From Aquimarina sp042434915 (GTDB lineage: Bacteria > Bacteroidota > Bacteroidia > Flavobacteriales > Flavobacteriaceae): a DNA stretch of 64,000 nucleotides. Numbering within the stretch: position 1 is the stretch's first letter; each line of letters opens with the position of its first letter. Under the pieces are notes generated by a model, which saw only the letters and a list, made by a program, of their open reading frames with translations, did no database searches and had not been told where the DNA came from. A program made the position numbers and the translations under genes. The stretch lies in NCBI RefSeq assembly GCF_042434915.1, contig NZ_CP170198.1, forward strand, positions 1,736,001 through 1,800,000, in the 5' to 3' direction. Positions 35,867 through 45,424 of this stretch are shown here, piece by piece.

Positions 35867-36529
35867 TTATTTCTTAATTATTTCAGGAAGATGTTTGTTA
35901 AACCACCGAGCTCGGTTGACTATCATTATATGTGTTCCCTTTGGTACAACAATACATCCTTTAATATTACCTATCGGAAACACAATATCCTGATCTCCAT
36001 GGATATGTATCAAATTATCTGAAGGAGTTTCTTGATCCCAGCAAACCATTTGCTCTATCGCCCAGTCCAAATAGCTTTTATCCTTAATTGCTAAATATTT
36101 TTGATACATACTAGCTCTCTTTTTTGCAAAATCACCAAAAGCTAATTTTTCCCAATTATCTATCTTGGAGATAAGAGTCGTTGGCAGTAATTTATAAGCT
36201 TTAGTTTTACGAGCTATAAGCATACGTTTAGGTAACTCATACTTACTTTTTACACTAGAGATAATGATGACCTTTTTAAATTTACGAATTTTGGCCATTT
36301 CTTGAACTATGACTCCACCAAAAGACACTCCTACCAAAACACTGTTATCATGATGTACATCCTTACACATCCGTTTTGCATAGGCTTCTATGGACTCCTT
36401 TTGTTTGGGGATTTTCCAAGGAATAGTATACGTTTGATAAGTACTTACTGGTAGTTTTATATATTCAAAAATGGAGACATCGGCAGCCATTCCTGGAACA
36501 AAATAAACATGCTCAACTTGCTGTTGCAT
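35867..36529 (-). CDS. Alpha/beta hydrolase
   Basis: A protein of 220 residues when started at ATG 36529 (MQQQVEHVYFVPGMAADVSIF), which puts the first beta-strand of the fold near the N-terminus; an ATG at 36655 would add 42 residues without a recognisable role. The nucleophile elbow is GVSFGG (GxSxG), and the acid and His positions fit GDQDIVFP and the final KGTHIMIVN. The oxyanion-hole PGMAAD is near the start. It is an esterase, lipase or thioesterase of unknown substrate. Confidence 0.85.
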   Translation of the reverse strand: MQQQVEHVYFVPGMAADVSIFEYIKLPVSTYQTYTIPWKIPKQKESIEAYAKRMCKDVHHDNSVLVGVSFGGVIVQEMAKIRKFKKVIIISSVKSKYELPKRMLIARKTKAYKLLPTTLISKIDNWEKLAFGDFAKKRASMYQKYLAIKDKSYLDWAIEQMVCWDQETPSDNLIHIHGDQDIVFPIGNIKGCIVVPKGTHIMIVNRARWFNKHLPEIIKK

Positions 36530-36747
36530 AGGTTTTTTAACAATGGATTGTATAATTAAGGCTCTAATTTTCTTATCTTTGCGTATCAAAATTATGATTT
36601 TATCATGTGAGATAAAAATATCATTAGGTAATGTTATATTGTAAAGGGAAAACATTTCTAACCGTCAAGACCAAAACTTAAATAGCATTAAAGATATAAC
36701 TTTTTTGTTATGTCTTTAATACAAAAATCTATTTAAGACTCGATACT

Positions 36748-36778
36748 TTTGATTGCTATTGATTGTAATTTACATTTA
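36748..36778 (+). promoter_or_regulatory. Promoter of the GNAT-like gene
   Basis: TTTG (36748-36751), a 19-bp spacer, then TACATTTA (36771-36778), one mismatch to TTTG-N19-TAnnTTTG. Transcription would begin near 36785. An ATG at 36792 would leave only ~7 nt, so the ATG at 36822 is favoured. Confidence 0.6.
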
Positions 36779-36821
36779 ATAGTATTTTATAATGTATGAA
36801 ATTGGATTTAATTTTTTAAAT

Positions 36822-37133
36822 ATGGAACACATCAGCGGGATTGAATTAGAGATTATTGATAATGAATTTCTAAGACAATTCGAAACTACTATCGAAGGTC
36901 AAAAAGCTAAAATTGAATATTCTCAACAAGAACGAAAAATCTTTCTTACAAAACTTGTTATGAGTGATGAGCTATCTCAAAAAGGTTTTGATGAAGAATT
37001 TATTATTGCTGTTTTTAAAATCATCGAAGATCGTAATATACGACTAGTACCTACTAGTCCTATTATCGCCAATTTTATGAGAAAAAACAGAAGAAAGTAC
37101 AAAGATTTGCTTCCTGTTGGAATCAATATTTAG
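36822..37133 (+). CDS. GNAT-type acetyltransferase domain protein (YjdJ-like)
   Basis: A 103-residue single-domain protein using the ATG at 36822 (MEHISGIELEI). It resembles the short GNAT relatives that have a GCN5-type fold: YSQQERKIFLTKLVMSDELSQKGFDEEFIIAVFKIIEDRNIRLVP and the characteristic VPTSPIIANFMRKN close to the C-terminus. The CoA-binding R/Q-x-x-G-x-G/A loop is weakened (SQKGFDEE), so catalysis is not certain. The substrate is unknown. A strong terminator follows 5 bp after the stop. Confidence 0.72.
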   Translation: MEHISGIELEIIDNEFLRQFETTIEGQKAKIEYSQQERKIFLTKLVMSDELSQKGFDEEFIIAVFKIIEDRNIRLVPTSPIIANFMRKNRRKYKDLLPVGINI

Positions 37134-37137
37134 AACC

Positions 37138-37170
37138 AAAAAAGTCCGTTTTATAAACGGACTTTTTTTT
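37138..37170. terminator. Bidirectional terminator between the GNAT-like gene and mtaB
   Basis: GTCCGTTT pairs with AAACGGAC around a 3-nt loop, flanked by A6 and T8. It can serve both the plus-strand gene and the convergent mtaB. Confidence 0.92.
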
Positions 37171-37173
37171 GCT

Positions 37174-38493
37174 TTATATAGACAATAATTCAACACGTAC
37201 CATACCCTCTTCGTCTATCTCTGTAAGCCGAACCTTGTGCATTGTATTACTATATATCGGATTCCATGGCATTCTAATTTTCACATAATTCTCTGTAAAT
37301 CCATGGATATAGCCTTCTTTATTTTCTGATTCAAAAAGAACTGTATGAACAGTATCGAGTTGACTTTCGTAAAAAGCACGACGTTTTTTGACCGATAACC
37401 CTCTAAGCATTTTACTTCTCTTTTTGCGCACGTTCATAGGAACCACACCATTCATAGTAGCTGCTACAGTATTTTCACGTTCGGAATAAGTAAATACGTG
37501 TAAATATGAAATATCTAACGTCGATAAAAAATTATACGTATCCAAAAAATAATCATCTGTTTCTCCAGGAAAACCAACAATAACATCTACACCTATACAT
37601 GCGTCTGGCATTTGCTCTTTTATCCTATGCACGCGATCCACATACGTATCTGTTAAATACCTGCGGCGCATTAACTTCAAAACTTCATCACTTCCCGATT
37701 GTAACGGAATATGGAAATGAGGTACAAAGGCTTTGGATTGACTCACAAATGAAATTGTTTCATTCTTTAACAAGTTAGGTTCAATTGAAGAAATACGTAA
37801 TCGCTCTATACCCTCTACTTTATCCAACGCCTCAACTAATTCAAAAAAAGTATGCGCATGTTTCTTGTTTCCAAATTCACCTTTTCCATAATCTCCAATA
37901 TTCACACCAGTGAGCACAATTTCCTTTATGTTTTTGGCAGATATCTCTCTAGCATTGTTTAACACATTTTCTAAAGAGTCACTTCTTGAAATCCCTCGAG
38001 CTAGTGGGATTGTGCAGTATGTACATTTATAATCACACCCATCTTGAACCTTTAAAAACGCACGTGTACGATCTCCAATAGAGTAACTTCCTACATAAAA
38101 ATCAGCTTCTTCAATTTCGCATGAATGAACTTCTCCAAAATCATTTTTAGACAGATCATTAATATAGTCTGTAATATTGAATTTTTCGGTAGCTCCCAAT
38201 ACCAGATCAACACCATCAACAGCTGCCAATTCTTCGGGTTTAAGCTGGGCATAACATCCTACTGCGGCGACAAAAGCATCAGGATTAGATTTTTGAGCTT
38301 GCTTTACAATAGTTTTAAACCTTTTATCCGCATTCTCGGTAACCGAACAGGTATTAATAACATAAATATCTGCTGCTTCATTAAAATCTACACGTTCAAA
38401 ATTTTCATCGACAAAACTCCGTGCTATGGTAGAAGTTTCAGAAAAATTTAATTTACAACCTAAGGTATAAAATGCTACTTTTTTTTGAATCAT
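37174..38493 (-). CDS. mtaB: tRNA (N6-threonylcarbamoyladenosine(37)-C2)-methylthiotransferase
   Basis: A 439-residue radical SAM enzyme that turns t6A37 into ms2t6A in tRNAs reading ANN codons. The N-terminal UPF0004 domain has three conserved Cys (FYTLGCKLN, NTCSVTENAD and AVGCYAQ) for one iron-sulfur cluster; the radical SAM CxxxCxxC motif is CDYKCTYC; a C-terminal TRAM-like part follows. The VTENADKRF motif separates MtaB from MiaB and RimO. It is monocistronic. Confidence 0.94.
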   Translation of the reverse strand: MIQKKVAFYTLGCKLNFSETSTIARSFVDENFERVDFNEAADIYVINTCSVTENADKRFKTIVKQAQKSNPDAFVAAVGCYAQLKPEELAAVDGVDLVLGATEKFNITDYINDLSKNDFGEVHSCEIEEADFYVGSYSIGDRTRAFLKVQDGCDYKCTYCTIPLARGISRSDSLENVLNNAREISAKNIKEIVLTGVNIGDYGKGEFGNKKHAHTFFELVEALDKVEGIERLRISSIEPNLLKNETISFVSQSKAFVPHFHIPLQSGSDEVLKLMRRRYLTDTYVDRVHRIKEQMPDACIGVDVIVGFPGETDDYFLDTYNFLSTLDISYLHVFTYSERENTVAATMNGVVPMNVRKKRSKMLRGLSVKKRRAFYESQLDTVHTVLFESENKEGYIHGFTENYVKIRMPWNPIYSNTMHKVRLTEIDEEGMVRVELLSI

Positions 38494-38610
38494 ACACTCT
38501 ATTTCTCTTAACCTGTCTTGATATTTATTACTTTAAAAAACAATAAATCTCAACACTGATTCATTTAATTTATAAGTTCAACATATAAATGCGTGACATG
38601 TGACGATAAG

Positions 38611-40299
38611 ATGAAGAAACTTTCTTATTTTGAAGGCGTAAAGATACCAACAAAAATTCGTTTACTAAAATTGAAAACACTTACATTTACATTTATAAAA
38701 AACATTGTCTCAACGGTTTATCTAGCGATGCTATTTGCATCATGCACTACCGCAACCAATACGGATCTTAACCATTTGGTGTTTAGATATAATCAATACG
38801 ATAATGTTAGTTCTCTTGATCCTGCTTTTGCTAGAAATATCGCCAATATCTGGGCTACAAATCAAATTTTTAATGGATTAATCCAGTTAGACGATTCACT
38901 TAAGATTGTTCCCGATATAGCAAAACACTGGAATCAAAGTAAGGATGGATTAGAATTTACCTTTACACTACGTGATGATGTATATTTTCATAAACACGCA
39001 AAATTTAAAAACACCGACAGCACGCGTAGGGTAACGGCAGATGATTTTGTCTACAGCTTTGACCGATTGATTGATCCCAAAATTGCTTCTCCAGGCAATT
39101 GGGTGTTAAACAAAGTTGAAGAATATACTGCCGTAAATGATACTATTTTTAAAATTAAATTGAAACAGCCATTTCCTGCTTTTCTTGGATTACTTGGCAT
39201 GCGATATTGCTCTGTCGTTCCCAAAGAAATTGTACGATATTATGGCACTGAGTTTAGATCTCATCCCATAGGCACAGGGCCTTTTAAATTTAAGTTATGG
39301 GAAGAAAATATTAAATTAGTACTTCGTAAAAACACTTTATATTATGAGAAGGATGAGCAAGGCAAAAGTTTACCATACTTAGAGGCTGTTGCCATAACTT
39401 TTTTACCAGATAAACAAAGTGAATTTTTACAATTTGCTAAAGGTAATATTGATCTATTAAATAGCTTAGATGCATCTTATAAGGATGAATTACTAACTCC
39501 ATCGGGAAAATTAAGAGCACGTTACATTGATAAGATTACGCTAGATAAAGGTCCTTATTTAAATTCTGAATATTTAGGGTTTTATCTTGACGCCAACGTC
39601 CCAGAGATCCAATCCGAACTATTGCGCAAAGCTATAAATTATGGTTTTGATAGGAATAAAATGATCATGTATCTCAAAAACAATATCGGCACTCCGGCAC
39701 ATAGTGGATTTATACCCAAAGGGATTTTAGGATATTCTGAACAACAAGGATATGAGTATAATGTAAATATAGCCAGATCACTAGTTGATCAATATACTGT
39801 AATTACAGGTGATACAAGTCCAAGCATCACAATAGCGACTGATGCAAATTACTTAAGCATTTGCGAATTTATACAAAGAGAATTAGAAAAAATAGGAATT
39901 AATGTGGCAGTGGATGTCCTCCCTCCTTCTACACTTAGAGAACAAAAATGGAGCGGGAAGCTACAATTATTTAGAGCAAGTTGGATTGCCGATTATCCAG
40001 ATGCAGAGAATTTCTTGTCCCCATTTTACAGCAAAAATTTTACTCCAAATGGGCCCAACTATACACATTTTAAGAACGAAACATTTGATAAATTGTATGA
40101 ACAAAGTTTTTTAATAACAGATGATCAAGCACGAGCACAAGTATATTCAACAATGGATTCTATACTTATTGCCAAAGCTCCCATCATACCTTTATACTAT
40201 GACGAAGTAGTACGATTTACTCAAAAAAATGTTCGCGGATTAACTACGAATCCTCAAAATTTTTTGGTTCTAAAACGTGTTTGGAAAGAAAAAGAATAG
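38611..40299 (+). CDS. Oligopeptide-type ABC transporter substrate-binding lipoprotein (SBP_bac_5)
   Basis: A 562-residue lipoprotein. I choose the ATG at 38611; a GTG at 38593 would add six residues. The signal is unusual, with a long basic N-terminal stretch of ~30 residues before the hydrophobic core STVYLAMLFASC (lipobox FASC). The mature part matches OppA/DppA family proteins: NGLIQLDDSLKIVPDIAKHW, the GTGPFKFKLWEENIKLVLRKN segment and YPDAENFLSPFYS. No permease or ATPase genes are adjacent, so it may act with a transporter elsewhere. Confidence 0.88.
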   Translation: MKKLSYFEGVKIPTKIRLLKLKTLTFTFIKNIVSTVYLAMLFASCTTATNTDLNHLVFRYNQYDNVSSLDPAFARNIANIWATNQIFNGLIQLDDSLKIVPDIAKHWNQSKDGLEFTFTLRDDVYFHKHAKFKNTDSTRRVTADDFVYSFDRLIDPKIASPGNWVLNKVEEYTAVNDTIFKIKLKQPFPAFLGLLGMRYCSVVPKEIVRYYGTEFRSHPIGTGPFKFKLWEENIKLVLRKNTLYYEKDEQGKSLPYLEAVAITFLPDKQSEFLQFAKGNIDLLNSLDASYKDELLTPSGKLRARYIDKITLDKGPYLNSEYLGFYLDANVPEIQSELLRKAINYGFDRNKMIMYLKNNIGTPAHSGFIPKGILGYSEQQGYEYNVNIARSLVDQYTVITGDTSPSITIATDANYLSICEFIQRELEKIGINVAVDVLPPSTLREQKWSGKLQLFRASWIADYPDAENFLSPFYSKNFTPNGPNYTHFKNETFDKLYEQSFLITDDQARAQVYSTMDSILIAKAPIIPLYYDEVVRFTQKNVRGLTTNPQNFLVLKRVWKEKE

Positions 40300-40303
40300 T
40301 ATT

Positions 40304-41485
40304 TTATTTATCATAAGAATTACGCCATTTCTGCGTGGACTCAAAAATATATTCAAGAATTTTCTCGTCCATCTCGGTAAATTCAACACCTCTACGGGCC
40401 ATCACTACCTTCGCTACCTCAAATGCTTTTTTTGTGACATAGGTAGTAAATCCATTACTACCACCCCAGCTATAACTAGGCACAAAATTTCGTGGAAATC
40501 CGCTACCAAAAACATTCGCATTCACACCAATCATAGTACCTGTATTGAACATGGTATTGATCCCACATTTTGAATGGTCTCCCATCATCAGACCGCAAAA
40601 CTGCAACCCTGTTTTGGCAAAGTTTTCTGTTTCATAACTCCATAAACGTACTGGAGCGTAATTATTTTTCAAATTAGATGTATTGGTATCAGCTCCAAGA
40701 TTACACCATTCTCCAATAACTGAGTTTCCCAAAAAGCCATCATGCCCTTTGTTAGAATACCCAAATAATACAGAGTTACTTATCTCACCACCAACTTTAG
40801 AATAAGGACCAATAGTAGTTGGTCCATAGATTTTTGCGCCCATTTTAACGGTCGCACCTTGACATAAAGCAAAAGGTCCGCGAATTAAACTACCCTCCAT
40901 TACTACTGCATCCTTACCAATGTAAACTGGTCCGCTACTTGCATTTATAATAGCACATGACACGGATGCTCCTTCTTCTATAAAAATATTTTCTGGACAG
41001 ATAAACGTATTAGTTTTGTCGACAGCTTGACTTTTTCTATCCTTTGTAATTATATCAAAATCCCTTTGTAAAGCTGTTCCATTTTTGGTGAAAATATCCC
41101 AAGTCGTTTTAACAGTCTCAATTTCTTGATCAAAAACAATCTGCTCGTAACTCTCAAAATCTACGTCTTGATCCTCCTGTACATAAAATGCTACAGGCTC
41201 TCCTGCAATAAAAATTCCTTGATTTGGCTGTAAGCCTTTTATGGCTTCTACCAGATACTCTGTTGGTAAATACGAAGCATTTATCATAACATTTTCTACG
41301 AATTCAACCATCGGAAATTTCTCGCTAAGGTACGCTTCGGTTACGGTCGATGTAGTGCTTCCCAAATAATTTTCCCACTTCTCTCTAATAGTCAATATTC
41401 CAATACGGATTTCGGCAACAGGTCTAGTAAAAGTAAAAGGAAGCAGCGCATTACGAGCGCTCCCGTCAAACAGAATGTAGTTCAT
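40304..41485 (-). CDS. Bacteroidota-type GlmU-like sugar nucleotidyltransferase / acetyltransferase
   Basis: A 393-residue two-domain protein. The N-terminus starts MNYILFDGSARNALLPFTFTRP, the divergent nucleotidyltransferase start of the alternative bacterial GlmU family; the C-terminal half is a left-handed beta-helix of hexapeptide repeats (GPVYIGKDAVVMEGSLIRGPF and further), which bears acetyltransferase or sugar-binding activity. In Bacteroidota this family probably makes UDP-GlcNAc in place of canonical GlmU. It overlaps no neighbour; its stop is 4 bp from the convergent SBP gene. Confidence 0.88.
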   Translation of the reverse strand: MNYILFDGSARNALLPFTFTRPVAEIRIGILTIREKWENYLGSTTSTVTEAYLSEKFPMVEFVENVMINASYLPTEYLVEAIKGLQPNQGIFIAGEPVAFYVQEDQDVDFESYEQIVFDQEIETVKTTWDIFTKNGTALQRDFDIITKDRKSQAVDKTNTFICPENIFIEEGASVSCAIINASSGPVYIGKDAVVMEGSLIRGPFALCQGATVKMGAKIYGPTTIGPYSKVGGEISNSVLFGYSNKGHDGFLGNSVIGEWCNLGADTNTSNLKNNYAPVRLWSYETENFAKTGLQFCGLMMGDHSKCGINTMFNTGTMIGVNANVFGSGFPRNFVPSYSWGGSNGFTTYVTKKAFEVAKVVMARRGVEFTEMDEKILEYIFESTQKWRNSYDK

Positions 41486-41551
41486 AAAAAACAGTTGAAT
41501 ATTTTAGCTTTCGATTATCGCTCAAAAATACATCAAGTATAGGCAACAAAA

Positions 41552-41575
41552 AAGCCTTTCCAGTTGGAAAGGCTT
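41552..41575 (-). terminator. Terminator after the L31 gene
   Basis: AAGCCTTTCC pairs with GGAAAGGCTT around a 4-nt loop. On the minus strand the stem is followed by a T6 run, so it ends transcripts coming from the L31 gene. Confidence 0.9.
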
Positions 41576-41597
41576 ATAAAAAAATCTTAAAACTAAA

Positions 41598-41849
41598 TTA
41601 CTTTTTGAATTTAGAGTATTTATTTTTGAATTTATCAATACGTCCAGCGGTATCGATAAGTTTTGATTTTCCTGTGTAAAAAGGGTGAGACGTTCTAGAG
41701 ATCTCTAATTTCACCAACGGATATTCAACTCCGTCTACCTCAAGAGTTTCTTTAGTATTTGCCGTAGATTTAGTTAGAAAAACCTCTTCATTAGACATGT
41801 CTTTAAACGCTACTAATCTATAATTTTCAGGATGAATATCTTTTCTCAT
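41598..41849 (-). CDS. rpmE2: 50S ribosomal protein L31 type B
   Basis: An 83-residue L31 protein (MRKDIHPENYRLVAFKD, ending with HPFYTGKSKL and GRIDKFKNKYSKFKK). It has no Cys, so it is the zinc-free type B (YkgM-like) form, which is the usual one in Bacteroidota. A promoter with the right spacing lies 29-59 bp upstream and a terminator 22 bp downstream; it is a single-gene unit. Confidence 0.96.
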   Translation of the reverse strand: MRKDIHPENYRLVAFKDMSNEEVFLTKSTANTKETLEVDGVEYPLVKLEISRTSHPFYTGKSKLIDTAGRIDKFKNKYSKFKK

Positions 41850-41877
41850 GGTTATAATCTTTTCTTTTTTCGAGGTG

Positions 41878-41908
41878 CAAATTTAAATATATTCTGCGAA
41901 ACTACAAG
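41878..41908 (-). promoter_or_regulatory. Promoter of the L31 gene
   Basis: Minus-strand CTTG (41908-41905, one mismatch to TTTG), a 19-bp spacer, then TAAATTTG (41885-41878) matches the Bacteroidota consensus. The ATG lies about 29 bp downstream. Confidence 0.65.
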
Positions 41909-41976
41909 AGCAATAGTGTTTTTTTTATGTTTTTGATGTAAAAAAGGATTTTTATCTTACTCCTGTAACGTTTTTC

Positions 41977-41984
41977 TATATTTG
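41977..41984 (+). promoter_or_regulatory. -7 box upstream of the DUF4199 gene
   Basis: TATATTTG matches TAnnTTTG and lies 37 bp before the ATG. A TTTA 22 bp further up is a poor -33. Confidence 0.45.
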
Positions 41985-42021
41985 TAGACTCATCAAATAC
42001 AATCAACCAAACCTTTCAAAT

Positions 42022-42549
42022 ATGGAAAATACTCAAGTTGCTACAAAAAAAATTATTATAAACTATGGCCTTTTACTAGGTATTGCATCTGTTATCTTTG
42101 GTGTTATCCTTTATGTAACCGATGGCTATATGGATCAAAACTGGGTGCATTCTCTTATCGGATTTGTTATACTTATTGCTGGTATCATATTTGGTATCAA
42201 AGCATATAAAACTGCAAATGGAGGTTTCTTAACTTTAGGGGAGGGTATAAAAGTAGGTATAGGCATTGCATTGATTGGTGGACTTATAAGTGTGGTATGG
42301 ACATTAATACTCATGCAAGTAATCGAACCAGATATGATGGAAAAGATGTCAGAAATCTCACGAGTAAAGATGCAAGAACAATATCCTGATTTTACGCAAG
42401 AACAATTAGACCAAAGCGCAGCAATGGCAGAAAAGTTTTCTTCGCCTTTTATTATTTCAGCTTTTAGTTTATTATTTAATTTATTTTTTGGTTTTATCTT
42501 TTCACTTCTGTCAAGTTTAGTAATGCAGAAAAAGCAAACTTTTAAATAA
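42022..42549 (+). CDS. DUF4199 domain membrane protein
   Basis: A 175-residue inner-membrane protein with four predicted transmembrane helices (residues ~12-32, 41-60, 72-98 and 141-166) and one longer soluble loop in the middle (residues ~103-140, rich in Glu, Met and Gln). The pattern YGLLLGIASVIFGVILYVTDG, GFVILIAGIIFGIKAYK and GGFLTLGEGIKVGIGIALIGGLISVVW is that of the Bacteroidota DUF4199 family, of unknown function. In Flavobacteriia it is commonly found just upstream of a GT2 glycosyltransferase, as here, so a role in envelope glycan handling is possible but unproven. Confidence 0.88.
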   Translation: MENTQVATKKIIINYGLLLGIASVIFGVILYVTDGYMDQNWVHSLIGFVILIAGIIFGIKAYKTANGGFLTLGEGIKVGIGIALIGGLISVVWTLILMQVIEPDMMEKMSEISRVKMQEQYPDFTQEQLDQSAAMAEKFSSPFIISAFSLLFNLFFGFIFSLLSSLVMQKKQTFK

Positions 42550-42663
42550 CATCGTATAATTTACTAATAAGAACTCCTAAAAGAGCGTTTATAACTTTAG
42601 GTAGATTATCATACTTTTTACTTAAATACTTATAAATTTGTATTTGTAATTAAAATAAATAAC

Positions 42664-43611
42664 GTGGATATATCTGTGGTCATACCGCTGCTCAATGAGC
42701 AAGAATCACTTACCGAATTACATGATTGGATTGCAAAAGTTATGCAATCCAATTCTTTTTCTTACGAAATTATTTTTATTGATGACGGTAGTACCGACGG
42801 TTCTTGGGATAGCATTTTAAAATTATCCCAACAAAATGAATTTGTAAAAGGTATTCAATTCTTGAGAAATTTTGGTAAATCTCAAGCCTTACACGCAGGA
42901 TTTGCCGCAGCAAAAGGAACTGTAGTAATAACTATGGATGCCGATTTGCAGGATAGTCCAGAAGAAATACCAGAATTATATAAAATGATTATCACAGAAA
43001 ACTTTGATTTAGTTTCTGGATGGAAGAAAAAGCGTTACGATTCGGTAGTGGCAAAGAATTTACCATCAAAATTATTTAATGCTGCTGCTAGAAAAACTTC
43101 AGGAGTCACTTTAAATGATTTCAATTGTGGTTTAAAAGCATATAAAAATCAAGTAATAAAAAATATTGATGTACACGGAGAAATGCATCGATATATCCCT
43201 GTTTTAGCTAAAAATGCGGGATATACCAACATTGGAGAAAAAGTTGTTATACATCAGGCTAGAAAATATGGGAAAACTAAATTTGGAATGAGCCGTTTTA
43301 TTAACGGTTTTCTAGATTTAATAACCATATGGTTTATGTCTCGCTTTGGCAAACGACCTATGCACTTCTTTGGATTGATAGGTACTGTTTTATTTTGTGT
43401 AGGTCTGTGTTTCTCTTTATTTTTGGGTATTGACAAACTATTCATAGAAACGCAAGGTAGAATGATCGCCCAACGACCAGAGTTTTATATTGCGCTTACA
43501 GCTATGATATTGGGAACCCAATTTTTTCTAGCTGGATTTCTAGGAGAAATAATTCTCACAAGCAAACGCAATAAAGAACGTTACAAAATTGCCGATCAGA
43601 TAAAATTGTAA
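42664..43611 (+). CDS. Family 2 glycosyltransferase, DPM1/GtrB-like, membrane-bound
   Basis: A 315-residue enzyme that probably transfers a sugar from a nucleotide donor to a polyprenyl phosphate. The GT2 motifs are VVIPLLNEQESL, the DDGSTDGSWD nucleotide-binding element, and DADLQDSPEE for metal binding. A basic HQARKYGKTKFGMSRFI segment precedes two transmembrane helices at the C-terminus, as in GtrB/PglI-like enzymes. It uses a GTG start at 42664 (the only one that leaves VVIPLLNE intact). It forms a pair with the DUF4199 gene. Confidence 0.92.
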   Translation: MDISVVIPLLNEQESLTELHDWIAKVMQSNSFSYEIIFIDDGSTDGSWDSILKLSQQNEFVKGIQFLRNFGKSQALHAGFAAAKGTVVITMDADLQDSPEEIPELYKMIITENFDLVSGWKKKRYDSVVAKNLPSKLFNAAARKTSGVTLNDFNCGLKAYKNQVIKNIDVHGEMHRYIPVLAKNAGYTNIGEKVVIHQARKYGKTKFGMSRFINGFLDLITIWFMSRFGKRPMHFFGLIGTVLFCVGLCFSLFLGIDKLFIETQGRMIAQRPEFYIALTAMILGTQFFLAGFLGEIILTSKRNKERYKIADQIKL

Positions 43612-43670
43612 AGGTTAGAACCCTTTCTAGTTGGTTATAAATAGTATTTTTGTATATAAAATTTGAGAAA

Positions 43671-45397
43671 ATGCCGCACATAGACGCTAACATACAATCA
43701 CAAATTGACGAATGGTTAACCTCCCTATTTGATAAGGAAACCCAACAAGAAATCTTAGACCTTCAGCACACTAATCCAAAAGAATTAGAAGAGAGTTTTT
43801 ATAAAAATCTCGAATTTGGTACGGGAGGTATGCGAGGAATTATGGGTGTAGGTACTAATAGAATTAATAAATACACTTTAGGAAAAAACACTCAAGGACT
43901 TAGTAATTATTTAAAAACAACATTTCCTAATATACAACCCAAAGCAGTTATAGCTTACGATTGCCGAAACCAAAGTGATACCTTAGCAAAACTTGTTGCC
44001 GATGTGTTCTCTGCCAATGGTATTAAGGTATACCTTTTTTCTGAACTTCGCCCTACCCCAGAATTATCCTTTGCTGTCAAAGAATTAGGATGTCAATGTG
44101 GTATCGTACTTACTGCAAGTCATAATCCTCCCGAGTATAATGGTTACAAAGTGTATTGGGATGATGGAGGACAATTAGTCCCCCCCAGGATGCCGAAATT
44201 ATTAAGGAAATTGAATCTCTAACATATGCTGATATAAAGTTTGAAGCAAATCCAGATTTAATCGAATTAATTGATAAAAAAATCGATCAGATATTTATTG
44301 AACAGAGTGTTAAAAATGGTAGTTTTATAGCAACTGATAACGCAAAAAAACAAACTAAAATTGTTTTTACATCTTTACATGGCACCTCGATCACATTAGT
44401 TCCTGAAACCCTTAAACAGGCTGGCTATACCGATGTTCATATTGTAAATAAACAAGCTACACCTGATGGTAATTTCCCTACAGTAAAATCTCCCAATCCA
44501 GAAGAACCAGAAGCTTTGGCAATGGCGATGGATCTAGCCAATACAATCGACGCAGATATTGTGATAGGTACTGATCCAGATTGTGATCGTTTAGGTATAG
44601 CAGTACGAAACAATGATGGACATTTGGAACTTCTTAACGGAAATCAAACCATGGTCACTATGACTTGGTTTCTATTAGAGCATTATAAAAAGAAAGGTTT
44701 TAAAGGGAACGAATTTATAGCCTCTACCATTGTATCCACACCTATGATGCGTAATCTAGCTCAAGCCTATAATGTAGATTATAAGGAGGTACTTACGGGG
44801 TTTAAATGGATTGCCAAGTTAATTAAAGATTTTCCAGACAACCATTTCATCGGTGGTGGTGAAGAAAGTTTTGGTTTTATGGTTGGAGATTTTGTACGTG
44901 ACAAAGATGCTGTTACAGCTACCCTACTCGCCTGTGAAATTGTAGCTTATGCAAAAGATAAAGGAAGTTCTTTTTATAAGATGTTGCTAGATTTATATAC
45001 CCAACATGGATGTTATAAGGAAAGCTTGATCTCTCTTGTCAAAAAAGGTAGAGATGGCGCTAAAGAAATACAACAAACCATGATAAATTTAAGAACCAAT
45101 TCTCCAAAAGAAATTGGTGGAGAAAAAGTTGTATGCATTGAAGATTATCAAAAAAGTACCTCAGAAAATATTTTGAACCACGATATAAAAACATTAAAGG
45201 TCCCAAAATCTAATGTTCTAATTTTTTACACAGAAAAAGGAAGCAAAATCGCAGCACGTCCCAGTGGGACAGAGCCCAAAATAAAATTTTATATAAGCGT
45301 TAAAGAACCACTAAACGCAGTTTCAGATTATACTATCGTGAACAAAAGGCTTGATCAAAAAATTCAAGCAATTGCATCAGACTTACAATTGAGTTGA
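43671..45397 (+). pseudogene. Phosphoglucomutase/phosphomannomutase, interrupted by a frameshift in a C7 tract
   Basis: The phosphohexomutase is split into two frames. The first starts at the ATG at 43671 (MPHIDANIQ; a TTG at 43650 also fits) and runs to a stop at 44222. It contains the catalytic Ser in TASHNPPEYNGYK and LVPP. The protein then continues in the -1 frame (QDAEIIKEIES) through the metal loop GTDPDCDRLG, the GGEESFGFMVGDFVRDKD sugar loop and ARPSGTEPKIKFY, to the TGA at 45397. The shift falls in seven C at 44180-44186; eight C would restore one ORF of ~576 residues, the usual length. Everything else is intact, so sequencing error, slippage or phase variation are all possible. The enzyme interconverts hexose 1- and 6-phosphates for cell-wall and polysaccharide precursors. 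Confidence 0.85.
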
Positions 45398-45424
45398 TTG
45401 TAAGCATTTACAGATAATTTATAC

